Source: Lepidurus packardi
Lineage: Eukaryota; Arthropoda; Branchiopoda; Notostraca; Triopsidae
Direction: 5' to 3'
Length of the DNA stretch: 64,000 nucleotides
NCBI GenBank assembly: GCA_023053545.1
Contig: JAKZAN010000064.1
Location: forward strand, 62,001-126,000
Below are positions 10,169 through 18,647 of the stretch, piece by piece. The notes under the pieces were generated by a model. That model did no database searches. It was not told the DNA's origin and saw only the letters and a list, made by a program, of their open reading frames with translations. The position numbers and the translations under genes are program-made. Positions within the stretch are counted from its first letter, which is position 1. Every line of letters begins with the position of its first letter.

Positions 10169-10537
10169 ATGCGACATTTACTAAAATCATCTCGGGAAAA
10201 GAAAGGTTTCACAATGCGTGAATTGTCGCGGCTTTCAAATATAGACGTTGCCTTACTCAGCAAGTTTGAAAGCGGGTCACGTACACCAACAAAATCGCAA
10301 ATCGGATTATTATCAAAGCTATTGGAAATAGATTTAGAGCAGTTGACCAAGCTTTGGCTCAAAGAAAAAATTCTGCAAACAGTATCCGGCGAACAGCATG
10401 CGCTTGCTGCTTTGGAAATGGTATTAGAGCAGTTACACCCAACGGTTGATGATTCGGAAAGAAACGAAAAGTTGGATCACGTCGCTAAAGAATTGGAAGC
10501 CTTGAAAGCTACTTTAGACGCTTTAAAATTGCGGTAA
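10169..10537 (+). CDS. XRE-family helix-turn-helix regulator
   Basis: The ATG at 10169 gives a 122-residue protein. A Cro/CI-type helix-turn-helix occupies about residues 1-60 (MRELSRLSNIDVALLSKFESGSR, where SRLSN..LLSKFE are the two DNA-binding helices). It is followed by a coiled-coil-like C-terminus (ERNEKLDHVAKELEALKATL). A TTG nine bases upstream could add three residues but lacks support. A TATTTTTG box ends 6 nt before the ATG, again suggesting a very short leader. The target is unknown. Confidence 0.82.
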   Translation: MRHLLKSSREKKGFTMRELSRLSNIDVALLSKFESGSRTPTKSQIGLLSKLLEIDLEQLTKLWLKEKILQTVSGEQHALAALEMVLEQLHPTVDDSERNEKLDHVAKELEALKATLDALKLR

Positions 10538-11179
10538 TTAATTCTTATTTTCCAGCAGCGGTACGAAACGAAAAGAACCAAATTCATGCTTTTCGAACTG
10601 CGTCTCATTCTTGCGAATCAGCATTGTCATGGTCTGAACTTCATCGCCAAGCGGAATAATCAACCGGCCGCCAATTTTGAGCTGTGCCATTAATGGTTTC
10701 GGGATTATTGGTGCTCCTGCTGTTACAATAATACTATCAAAAGGTGCGTGCTGCGGCAATCCTTTGTAACCATCGCCAAAAGACAAATGTTTCGGACGGA
10801 TGCTCAATTTTGGTAGCAACGCAGAAGTCTTCTTAAACAATTCAAGTTGGCGCTCAACGCTATACACTTTAGCGCCCATATGAAACAAGACTGCGGTTTG
10901 GTATCCCGACCCTGTACCAATTTCCAATATTTTATCATCTTTTTTTACCTCCAACAATTGGCTTTGGAACGCCACAGTATAAGGTTGCGAAATGGTCTGC
11001 CCTGCCCCAATTGGAAAAGGTTTGTCTTGGTAGGCAAAATCTTCAAAGCTAGAATTCAAAAACAAATGCCTCGGTACTTTTCTGATGGCTTCCAATACAT
11101 TTTGATCGGTAATGCCTTTTTCCTGTAAAAGCGTTACCAATTTGTTTCGAAGCCCTAGATGTTTACCCGTATCTTTCAA
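10538..11179 (-). CDS. pcm: Protein-L-isoaspartate O-methyltransferase
   Basis: Pcm methylates isoaspartyl residues in damaged proteins using S-adenosylmethionine. The motifs are AYQDKPFPIGAGQTISQPYTVA (substrate side), the SAM-binding loop LEIGTGSGYQTAVL and GRLIIPLGDE. I chose the TTG at 11179, which yields 213 residues beginning LKDTGKHLGLRN, the normal family size. An ATG at 11251 would add 24 hydrophobic residues covering an apparent -7 box (TATTTTTG), so it looks too far upstream. It is convergent with the XRE gene. Confidence 0.92.
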   Translation of the reverse strand: MKDTGKHLGLRNKLVTLLQEKGITDQNVLEAIRKVPRHLFLNSSFEDFAYQDKPFPIGAGQTISQPYTVAFQSQLLEVKKDDKILEIGTGSGYQTAVLFHMGAKVYSVERQLELFKKTSALLPKLSIRPKHLSFGDGYKGLPQHAPFDSIIVTAGAPIIPKPLMAQLKIGGRLIIPLGDEVQTMTMLIRKNETQFEKHEFGSFRFVPLLENKN

Positions 11180-11366
11180 AATTAGTTCTAAATTGAATTG
11201 CAAAAATAATAAACAATACCTTATAAAAGCTAGAAATTTGCAATGATTCATTCAGATATATTGTTCATTATTCATTGAAAATTATACCATCAAAATCAGC
11301 AAATTAATTGCCATTTCGCAATTATAGACGCTAATAAATTTATATTTTTGTTGAAAATACATTTAT

Positions 11367-12333
11367 ATGCTAAAAGTCGGGGTTTTAGGTGCTGGCCACT
11401 TGGGAAAAATTCATCTTCGTTTGCTGCAGCAGTCCGAAAAATACGAGCTGGTTGGATTTTACGATGAAAACCATGAAAACGCAGAAAAAATAGCAGCAGA
11501 ATTTGGCTATAAAAATTTCACTACAATCGCAAGCCTTTTACATGCCGTTGATGTTGTGGATATCGTTACGCCAACGCTTTCACATTATAAATGCGCAAAA
11601 GTTGCGATTAAATCTGGGAAGCACATTTTTATTGAAAAACCAATTTCAAATACGGTTGCCGAAGCGGAAGAAATAATCGCCCTTGCAAAAGAATTTAATG
11701 TCAAAGGTCAAGTCGGCCACGTTGAGCGCTTCAACCCTGCTTTCAAAGCAACGAAGCACATGATAGAGAATCCTATGTTTATTGAAACACACAGATTGGC
11801 TGAGTTTAATCCACGAGGCACGGATGTTCCTGTTGTTTTAGATTTAATGATTCACGATATCGATGCCATTTTAAGCGTTGTCAAATCGAAAGTGGTTAAG
11901 ATAAACGCAAGCGGTGTTTCTGTTATTTCTGATACGCCGGATATTGCAAATGCACGTTTGGAGTTCGAAAATGGCTGTGTTGCCAATTTAACGGCAAGTA
12001 GAATTTCCCTCAAAAACATGCGAAAATCAAGATTTTTTCAAAAGGATGCATACATTTCAGTTGACTTTCTAGAGAAAAAATGTGAAGTCGTAAAAATGAA
12101 AGACGCACCAGAGAATCCAGGTGATTTCGATATGATATTGCAAAATGCTGAAGGCGTTAAGAAACAAATTTACTTTGCAAATCCTGAAGTCGAAAACAAC
12201 AATGCCTATTTTAGACGAATTGGAAACTTTTGCAGATGCAATCCAAAACGACACAACACCAATTGTAACACTAGAACAAGGAACCGAGGCGCTTCGTGTT
12301 GCTTACCAAATTATTGACTGTTTCAAATCATAA
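11367..12333 (+). CDS. Gfo/Idh/MocA-family oxidoreductase, one-base shift near the end
   Basis: This is an NAD(P)-dependent dehydrogenase of the glucose-fructose oxidoreductase family. The Rossmann motif GAGHLGKIHLRLL is at residue 8, the catalytic-lysine motif FIEKPIS near residue 90 and the HDIDAI segment near residue 170. The frame runs well to about 12208, then the conserved C-terminus (LDELETFADAIQ.. to IIDCFKS) continues in another frame to 12333. Removing one T from the TTTT run at 12209-12212 joins them (NNNAYLDELE). Most likely a sequencing error. The substrate is unknown. It lies just upstream of the dehydrogenase at 12347. Confidence 0.85.
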
Positions 12334-12346
12334 ACCAAAACAAAAT

Positions 12347-13237
12347 ATGAAAATTATAGCTGTAATCGGGGCCGGAACAATGGGCAACGGAATCGCACAC
12401 ACATTCGCTCAAAGTGGATTTACTGTTAAACTTATCGATGTTTCTGAAAAATCGCTTGATAAAGGAATGGCTACAATAGCTGGCAATCTCGATCGAATGG
12501 TTTCCAAAGGCACAATTTCTGAAGATGACAAGCTAAAAACAATCAGCAACATTATCACCTATACGGACATCAAAGACGGCGTTGCTGGAGTTGATTTAGT
12601 AGTTGAAGCTGCAACAGAGAACACCATGCTTAAACTAAACATTTTCAAGCAGTTGAATGAATTTTGTGCACATGATACGATATTAGCAACCAACACTTCA
12701 TCAATATCAATCACACAAATTGGATCAGTGGTTTCACATCCTGAACGTGTCATTGGCATGCACTTCATGAACCCAGTGCCGATCATGAAATTAGTCGAAA
12801 TCATCCGCGGATACAGCACTTCTGACGAAGTAACCAACACAATCATGGACTTGTCTGTTGCTTTGGGTAAAGTACCAGTGGAAGTAAACGATTACCCTGG
12901 TTTCGTGGCGAACAGAATCCTAATGCCCATGATTAATGAATCAATTGAGACCTTATACAACGGCGTTGCGGGTGTTTATGAAATTGATACCGTAATGAAA
13001 TTGGGAATGGCACATCCAATGGGACCGCTCCAATTGGCTGATTTCATTGGGTTAGATGTTTGCCTTGCTATTTTAAACGTGATGCACGACGGATTCAAAA
13101 ACCCGAAATACGCACCTTGTCCGTTACTGGTAAACATGGTGATGGCTGGAAAACTTGGCGTTAAATCAGGCGAAGGATTCTACGATTATTCAGAAAGTAA
13201 AAAGGCAGAAAAAATCGCGAAAATGTTCGCGAAATAA
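12347..13237 (+). CDS. hbd: 3-hydroxyacyl-CoA (3-hydroxybutyryl-CoA) dehydrogenase
   Basis: The enzyme interconverts 3-hydroxyacyl-CoA and 3-ketoacyl-CoA with NAD in fatty-acid or butanoate metabolism. ATG 12347 gives 296 residues starting directly with the Rossmann motif AVIGAGTMGNGIAH. The catalytic histidine lies in GMHFMNPVPIMKLVEII (near residue 140). The C-terminal dimerisation domain includes DYPGFVANRILMPMINES and GVKSGEGFYDYS. Size matches single-domain enzymes rather than FadB fusions. Only 13 nt separate it from the oxidoreductase upstream. Confidence 0.93.
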   Translation: MKIIAVIGAGTMGNGIAHTFAQSGFTVKLIDVSEKSLDKGMATIAGNLDRMVSKGTISEDDKLKTISNIITYTDIKDGVAGVDLVVEAATENTMLKLNIFKQLNEFCAHDTILATNTSSISITQIGSVVSHPERVIGMHFMNPVPIMKLVEIIRGYSTSDEVTNTIMDLSVALGKVPVEVNDYPGFVANRILMPMINESIETLYNGVAGVYEIDTVMKLGMAHPMGPLQLADFIGLDVCLAILNVMHDGFKNPKYAPCPLLVNMVMAGKLGVKSGEGFYDYSESKKAEKIAKMFAK

Positions 13238-13254
13238 TATTTCAAAACGCTTAA

Positions 13255-14472
13255 ATGGCTAAAATTGTCCCTTTCAACGCGGTTCGACCCACTCGCGATA
13301 AAGTGAGTTTGGTAACTTCCCGTTCGTACGAAAATTATTCGGCGGCGGAATTGGCCTACCAACTCGACTTTAACCCGATGTCGTTTTTGCACGTTATGCA
13401 TCCGGCATACGCGAACCAACATGAAATGGAGCCTGAGCAGCGGTTTATGAAAGTTGCGCAGAAGTATGAAGAATTCAAAGAAAAATCCATTCTAAAATCG
13501 GACGAAAAACCCGCTTTTTTCATACACCAAATCACCACGAAACGCACCACATTCACGGGCATAATCGCTGGCACAAGTGTTTTGGATTATAAAAACGATA
13601 CGATCAAAAAACACGAACACACGATTCCGTATCGGGTCAATTTCTTTAAAGATTTCATGAAAGTGGGCGGTTTCAATACAGAACCTGTGCTAATGACTTA
13701 CCCCGAAAACCCAGTCATTCAAGATTGGATTAAAATACACACTTCGGAAAGAGCAGATTTTGAATTTTCAACTACGTCCATGCACATTCATTGCCTCTGG
13801 AAAATCGACGATGAAAAAGCAATCGCAGCAATGCAAGACGCATTCAAAAAGTCGGGCGCTTTGTATATAGCCGACGGTCACCACCGATCAGCTTCTGCAG
13901 AAAAACTGTTTGACGAAAATCCGACTGCCGAAAACGAAATTTTCATGAGTTATTTAATAGCCGAAAACAACGTTAAAATATACGAATTCAATCGATTGGT
14001 AAAAGATCTAAACCAACTTTCACCAACCGAATTCTTATCTAAAATTCAAGAAAAATTCGACGTTGAAGTAACCAGTCAATTGCTTTGTTTTCCAGAACAG
14101 CAACACGAATTCGGCATGTACCTCGACAACGAATTCTACTTGCTATCACTCAAGAAATCAAATCTGAAAGCAACTTCTGTCTTGGATACTTTGGACACGC
14201 AAATTTTGTATAACGAAGTACTGCAACCAATTTTGGGGATTTCAGACATTCAATACGACCAAAGACTGGAATATGTACCCGGGAAAACAAGTGTGGGCGA
14301 ATTGAAACAACGCGTCGATCAAGGCGAATTTGCCGTTGCATTCGTGCTGTTTCCTGTTTCAGTCGACCAAATCAAAGCGGTAGCGGACGCAAACCTGATT
14401 ATGCCGCCAAAAAGCACTTACATAGAACCAAAATTAAGAAGTGGTTTAATCATATACGAATTGAATTCATGA
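13255..14472 (+). CDS. DUF1015-family protein
   Basis: The 405-residue protein matches the DUF1015 family. It shows the N-terminal PFNAVRPTRDKVSLVTSRSYE block and the hallmark YIADGHHRSASAEKL near residue 205. A C-terminal block with PGKTSVGELKQ and MPPKSTYIEPKLRSGL is also present. No biochemical role is firmly known to me; the family is often found near PLP or serine/D-amino-acid genes. Its last codons overlap the start of the YggS-type gene by 4 nt, so the two are translationally coupled. Confidence 0.9.
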   Translation: MAKIVPFNAVRPTRDKVSLVTSRSYENYSAAELAYQLDFNPMSFLHVMHPAYANQHEMEPEQRFMKVAQKYEEFKEKSILKSDEKPAFFIHQITTKRTTFTGIIAGTSVLDYKNDTIKKHEHTIPYRVNFFKDFMKVGGFNTEPVLMTYPENPVIQDWIKIHTSERADFEFSTTSMHIHCLWKIDDEKAIAAMQDAFKKSGALYIADGHHRSASAEKLFDENPTAENEIFMSYLIAENNVKIYEFNRLVKDLNQLSPTEFLSKIQEKFDVEVTSQLLCFPEQQHEFGMYLDNEFYLLSLKKSNLKATSVLDTLDTQILYNEVLQPILGISDIQYDQRLEYVPGKTSVGELKQRVDQGEFAVAFVLFPVSVDQIKAVADANLIMPPKSTYIEPKLRSGLIIYELNS

Positions 14473-15119
14473 GCATCAAAGCCAATCTAGCACAAACCAT
14501 TCAAAACCTGCCGCAAAATGTCACGCTTGTCGCGGTTTCAAAAACAAAGCCTATCGCCGATTTAATGGAAGCATACGAAGCAGGCCAGCGCATTTTCGGG
14601 GAAAATAAAATTCAGGAAATGACCGATAAATTCGAGCAAATGCCCAAAGACATTCAGTGGCACATGATCGGGCACGTACAGAGCAACAAGGTCAAATTCA
14701 TGGCGCCGTACGTGGCTTTAATTCATGGCGTTGACAGCTTCAAACTCTTGCAAGAAATCAACAAACAAGCACAAAAGAACAACCGAATCATAGACGTTCT
14801 ACTCCAAATTCACATCGCCGAAGAAGAAACAAAATTTGGATTCGATGCCCAAGAAGTAACCGAATTGCTAAACTCAGCCGATTATAAAACACTGTATCAT
14901 ATTAAAGTAAAAGGTCTAATGGGGATGGCTACTTTCACTGATAATCAATTACAAATACGAAAAGAATTCACAAGCCTAAAGACATTATTTGACACTTTCA
15001 AAAACCAACATGGCTTCGAGATTTTGTCAATGGGTATGTCAGGCGATTACAAACTCGCTGTGGAATGTGGCAGCAACATGGTGCGCATCGGAAGTAGTAT
15101 TTTTGGATCACGAAATTAA
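14469..15119 (+). CDS. YggS-family pyridoxal phosphate homeostasis protein
   Basis: This 216-residue TIM-barrel protein binds PLP and helps keep free PLP and amino-acid pools balanced. The PLP-lysine lies in LVAVSKTKPIADLMEAYEAG (near residue 25). Further family signatures are FGENKIQEM, WHMIGHVQSNKVK and LSMGMSGDYKLAVECGSNMVRIGSSIFG. The gene starts inside the last codons of the DUF1015 gene (ATGA overlap) and ends a few bases before the nuclease gene, so three genes likely share one mRNA. Confidence 0.94.
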   Translation: MSIKANLAQTIQNLPQNVTLVAVSKTKPIADLMEAYEAGQRIFGENKIQEMTDKFEQMPKDIQWHMIGHVQSNKVKFMAPYVALIHGVDSFKLLQEINKQAQKNNRIIDVLLQIHIAEEETKFGFDAQEVTELLNSADYKTLYHIKVKGLMGMATFTDNQLQIRKEFTSLKTLFDTFKNQHGFEILSMGMSGDYKLAVECGSNMVRIGSSIFGSRN

Positions 15120-15126
15120 ATAATAG

Positions 15127-16488
15127 TTGTACGCAATACTTGACATAGAAACCACCGGAGGCCAATTCAACGAGGAAGGCATCACCGAAATCGCCATCTA
15201 TAAATTCGATGGTCATGAAATCGTGGACCAACTCATCAGCTTGGTGAATCCAGAAAAGCCGATTCAACCGTTTGTCGTGAAATTAACCGGCATCAACAAC
15301 GCAATGTTGCGAAGCGCTCCAAAATTCTATGAACTCGCCAAATCAATACTGGAAATTACACAAGATTGCATTTTAGTCGCCCACAACGCAACATTTGACT
15401 ACCGCATTCTGAGAACAGAATTCCGCCGATTGGGTTATGATTTTCAATCAAAAACACTTTGCACCGTCGAACTTGCACAACAATTAATACCAGAGCAACC
15501 ATCCTACAGCCTTGGCAAATTGGTACGCGCCCTAGGTATCCCAATGGCCGACAGACACCGCGCGTCTGGCGATGCACTCGCAACCGTAAAGCTTTTTCAG
15601 CTTCTGCTTGCTAAAGATTTGGAAAAAGTAATCGTCAAAGAACTCATCAAAACCGATATCGAAAAAGGCGTCGAACCCAAATTCGTCGACATGATTCACA
15701 ACGTCCCATCCAAAACGGGCATCTATTATGTCCACAAAGAAGATGGCACCATGATTTATATTGGCAGGAGCAAAAACATCAAAAAACACGTCAACCAACA
15801 TCTAATTGGCGATTCGAAAATATCAAAAAAGTTGCAAAGCGAAGTGTTCACCATCACTTACGAAGAAACCGGCAGCGAACTCATTTCCATTTTGAAAGAA
15901 ATTGAAGAGATTAAAATAAACCGACCGCCAAACAACAAAATTCCAAGGCGACCGCGCGAACACCGATGGGGCTTGTATGCAGACGAAAATCCAGCAGGCT
16001 ATTTGGGAATACGAATCGGACCCACCGATGCCACACGCCGCGAAATCACCTCGTTTGTGTCCGAGCAAGAAGGCCGCTTAACCTTGCAACGCATCACAGC
16101 CGACTTCGAATTATGCCCAAAAATCAACCAACTCGAAGAAACAGTTCCCTGCTCAAAAGTGGCTGCCCAAAAATGCAACGGCGCCTGTGTCAATAAAGAA
16201 GAAGTATCCGACTATAATGCACGCGTCGAGAAATTCATCGAACGCAATATTTTCTACGGGCGCAAAATAATGTTAGTCGACCGCGGGCGTTCCATTTCAG
16301 AGCGCAGCGCAATTTTGATCGAAGATGGCATCCTAAAAGGCTACGCATTCTACGACCTAAACCACCAAATCAGCAACATCTCCATCCTGCACAACATCCT
16401 GATCCCGCTGCAACACAGCCGCGAATCCATGAACGCAATCCGACTCTACGTTGCAAAAAACAAGGCACTTCGCGTCATTTCGATTTAA
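15127..16488 (+). CDS. DnaQ-type exonuclease fused to GIY-YIG (UvrC-like) domain
   Basis: Residues 1-165 form a DEDDh 3'-5' exonuclease like DNA polymerase III epsilon: ILDIETTGGQF (Exo I), LVAHNATFDYRIL (Exo II) and HRASGDALATVKL (Exo III with the catalytic His). Residues ~195-270 form a GIY-YIG nuclease domain (KTGIYYVHKEDGTMIYIGRSKNIKKH) as in UvrC N-termini. The C-terminal ~180 residues resemble the UvrC-like/Cho extension, including a Cys cluster (CPKINQLEETVPCSKVAAQKC). The likely role is DNA repair nuclease. Translation starts at TTG 15127, 7 nt after the previous gene; no better start exists. Confidence 0.88.
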   Translation: MYAILDIETTGGQFNEEGITEIAIYKFDGHEIVDQLISLVNPEKPIQPFVVKLTGINNAMLRSAPKFYELAKSILEITQDCILVAHNATFDYRILRTEFRRLGYDFQSKTLCTVELAQQLIPEQPSYSLGKLVRALGIPMADRHRASGDALATVKLFQLLLAKDLEKVIVKELIKTDIEKGVEPKFVDMIHNVPSKTGIYYVHKEDGTMIYIGRSKNIKKHVNQHLIGDSKISKKLQSEVFTITYEETGSELISILKEIEEIKINRPPNNKIPRRPREHRWGLYADENPAGYLGIRIGPTDATRREITSFVSEQEGRLTLQRITADFELCPKINQLEETVPCSKVAAQKCNGACVNKEEVSDYNARVEKFIERNIFYGRKIMLVDRGRSISERSAILIEDGILKGYAFYDLNHQISNISILHNILIPLQHSRESMNAIRLYVAKNKALRVISI

Positions 16489-16638
16489 GTTGTTTGGAGC
16501 TATTCGCGCTTTCGTTGCAACGCCTCGCACAAATTTTGTTTTTAAATTGTCACAAAACGAGCTCCTAAAGTCGCTGTTTTGCGCCATTAAAAACTTAAAT
16601 TTGCCGCTGCGGGGTTTCCACTCAATCACGGCTAGGCT

Positions 16639-17556
16639 ATGAAGAACCTAATTACAATTATCGGCCCAACAGCAATTGGCAAGACCAAACGAAGCATCGA
16701 ATTGGCCAATCATTTCAAATGCCCAATCATTTCTTGCGATTCCCGACAGTTTTTCAAAGAAATGTCAATCGGAACAGCTGCGCCAACAACAGAAGAACTT
16801 TCAGCTGCAACCCATTATTTCATACACAACAAATCGATTTTTGAGCCGTATACCGTTGGCGATTTCGAGAAAGAAGCCATCGCATTACTCGATGATTTGT
16901 TCTCAAAACACGATTACGTCGTGCTCGTTGGCGGTTCTGGATTATACGTGGATGCCATTTTGAAAGGATTTGACGAGTTTCCAGACGTTTCCGAAACCAT
17001 CCGGCAACAAGTCCGCGCCAACTACGAGTCAAACGGCATTGAATGGCTCATCCAAGCGTTGCGCACGCACGACCCAAAATACACCGACACCGTCGATCAG
17101 GGCAATCCACAGCGCATGATGCGCGCTTTAGAGGTTTGCCTGCAAAGCGGACTGCCCTACTCTTCTTTCTTGAACGTGAAAAAGAACAGCCGAAATTTCA
17201 ACCCAATTCTGATTGGCTTAGAAGCAGAAAGGCAAACAATATACGACCGCATCAACACCCGTGTCGACTTGATGATGGCAACCGGTCTACGCGCTGAAGC
17301 GCAATCGCTGCACGAACACCGCCATTTGAACGCCCTGCAAACTGTGGGTTACAAAGAGCTTTTTCAATTTTTGGATGGTGCAATTTCTTTGGAAGAAGCC
17401 ACAGCATTAATCAAGCAAAATACCCGCCGATTCGCCAAGCGGCAACTCACGTGGTTTAAAAACCATTACGAAGCAAAATGGTTTGATTATGAAAGCGACG
17501 TTACAGCAATGATTGAATTTGTGGAAGATTATACTGGTAAAGGCGAGGTTGGTTGA
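16639..17556 (+). CDS. miaA: tRNA dimethylallyltransferase MiaA
   Basis: MiaA transfers a dimethylallyl group to N6 of A37 in tRNAs reading UNN codons, giving the substrate that MiaB and MiaE modify later. The 305-residue protein has the P-loop GPTAIGKTKRSIELA, the DSRQFFKEMSIGTAAPT motif, GGSGLYVDAI near residue 97, and the C-terminal QTVGYKELFQFL and QNTRRFAKRQLTWFK blocks. The stop codon at 17554-17556 directly abuts the first repeat fragment of the cassette island, so the island border lies exactly at the end of this gene. Confidence 0.96.
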   Translation: MKNLITIIGPTAIGKTKRSIELANHFKCPIISCDSRQFFKEMSIGTAAPTTEELSAATHYFIHNKSIFEPYTVGDFEKEAIALLDDLFSKHDYVVLVGGSGLYVDAILKGFDEFPDVSETIRQQVRANYESNGIEWLIQALRTHDPKYTDTVDQGNPQRMMRALEVCLQSGLPYSSFLNVKKNSRNFNPILIGLEAERQTIYDRINTRVDLMMATGLRAEAQSLHEHRHLNALQTVGYKELFQFLDGAISLEEATALIKQNTRRFAKRQLTWFKNHYEAKWFDYESDVTAMIEFVEDYTGKGEVG

Positions 17557-17580
17557 AAGTCGGGAGACTTTGTGGAGCTA
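17557..17580. repeat. attC-type half-site fragment at island edge
   Basis: The 24 bases right after the miaA stop (AAGTCGGGAGACTTTGTGGAGCTA-like, here with TGTGGAGCTA at the end) repeat the arm-plus-core-distal part of site C (22405-22428) and a fragment at 25892-25916. It marks the downstream border of the island. Confidence 0.6.
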
Positions 17581-17582
17581 GC

Positions 17583-17761
17583 GGTCGGCCGAGTTTTGAA
17601 ACGCAGTTGTTTCTGAAAATTTCTTTGTATGGTTGTATAAACGGCGCATTTTAGCATTTTGGAGCAACCATCTTACTTCGAAATTTAGCGTTGCTTAGAA
17701 GCAGTTTATACGTGTCTCAAACTTTGTTTTTGACGGGAAAATGGGGTTTATTCACAGCCTG
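17583..17761 (+). mobile_element. Internally deleted relic of the IS at 19276-20985
   Basis: Bases 17583-17645 match transposase positions 19516-19578. Bases from about 17646 to 17761 match 20870-20985, including the whole right end and terminal repeat (ending CACAGCCTG). About 1.3 kb of the element between these parts is missing, and the left end is gone too. Several point differences show the relic is older than, or from a sister of, the intact copy. It cannot encode a protein. Confidence 0.85.
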
Positions 17762-17892
17762 ACGTTTTGCAGCTTGGCGATGTGGCGAAGTTCGGAACCG
17801 ATTGTTTTCTGTTCAAGATAAAATTTCTTGCGAAATGTAAACGTGAATTTACTGCAAAATTCGCAATCTTGCCAAACGCCTGTTGTGTGTAG
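17762..17892 (-). repeat. attC-like site A (after the HEPN cassette)
   Basis: This 131-bp imperfect palindrome starts 4 nt beyond the stop codon at 17897. Arm 17771-17789 and the reverse complement of 17860-17878 agree at 13 of 19 positions. The gene-proximal core reads (minus) TACACACAAC. The far end begins with ACGT, where the IS relic is joined. Confidence 0.7.
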
Positions 17893-17896
17893 TTTT

Positions 17897-18646
17897 TTAT
17901 TGGTATTTTTTGACAACATTTGTTACTAAATCTTGTATAAATCCGATTGCCTTATAATCTAAAATTTCTACAGTATTTGGGTGTGCACAAGAGTTTCGAA
18001 CACCCAATTTTTCATCTAATATTTTTCTGACATCATTAGTTGTTAATTTTGAAACTCGTAATAATTCAATGAAATCAGATTCTTTAATATTGCTAAAATC
18101 ATCTTTAATTGATATCGTTATCTTTTTGTATTTGCCGTGAGTCTGAATTGCCAAATTAAAAGCAGTCAGATTTTTAGGGATAAGTATGAATTCATAAATT
18201 ACATCCATTGCTAAAAGCCAGGTCATTACTATTGAAGCTCTAAATGCTTTTATTTCGAAGCAACTAATAGCTTCCTCAAGGTACCTTTTTTGTTCTGAAC
18301 CAGTAAGCTCAATAATTAAATCTCTTAATGTGTTTGAGACTTCACGTTTATGTTTTATTCCAAGATAAGTATCGTCTAATTCTTTTTTAGCAGTTCTATG
18401 AAATGATAGCCCTTCTTTAGTTTCTATCAAAATTTTAGGTTTTGATTTTTTTAAGCGTGAGATTTCTGATGAAATATTGGAAGGCTTTGTCAATGAATTT
18501 TTTTCAAATTCATTTGAAATATCATTAATTTTAAAAAATTGTCTGTTATTTTCTATGCAAAAAAAGAAAGCTATTAACTTGACTTGATCTTTTTTAGTTT
18601 GATTATCAAAATCACTTACTGTTTCTAGTAAATCGTGAACTGTCAT
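17897..18646 (-). CDS. Winged-helix plus HEPN-like protein (cassette gene)
   Basis: The 249-residue protein has no name I recognise. The N-terminal half looks like winged helices (FFKINDISNEFEKN, then SNISSEISRLKKSKPKILIE, then EGLSFHRTAKKELDD). The C-terminal half is helical, with a long amphipathic helix (LEEAISCFEIKAFRASIVMTWLLAMDVI) followed by R217-N-S-C-A-H222. That is the RX4H motif of HEPN RNases. By family analogy it could be an RNA-cleaving effector held in check by its partner. It follows its upstream neighbour by one base. It is AT-rich and lies within an attC-bounded cassette. The HEPN call rests on motif and helix pattern only. Confidence 0.62.
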   Translation of the reverse strand: MTVHDLLETVSDFDNQTKKDQVKLIAFFFCIENNRQFFKINDISNEFEKNSLTKPSNISSEISRLKKSKPKILIETKEGLSFHRTAKKELDDTYLGIKHKREVSNTLRDLIIELTGSEQKRYLEEAISCFEIKAFRASIVMTWLLAMDVIYEFILIPKNLTAFNLAIQTHGKYKKITISIKDDFSNIKESDFIELLRVSKLTTNDVRKILDEKLGVRNSCAHPNTVEILDYKAIGFIQDLVTNVVKKYQ

Positions 18647-18647
18647 A

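Noticed and set aside
17583-17761. A MITE mobilised by the IS
   Set aside because: Only the right terminal repeat remains and the left part comes from inside the transposase gene, so it is a decayed deletion product rather than a two-ended MITE.
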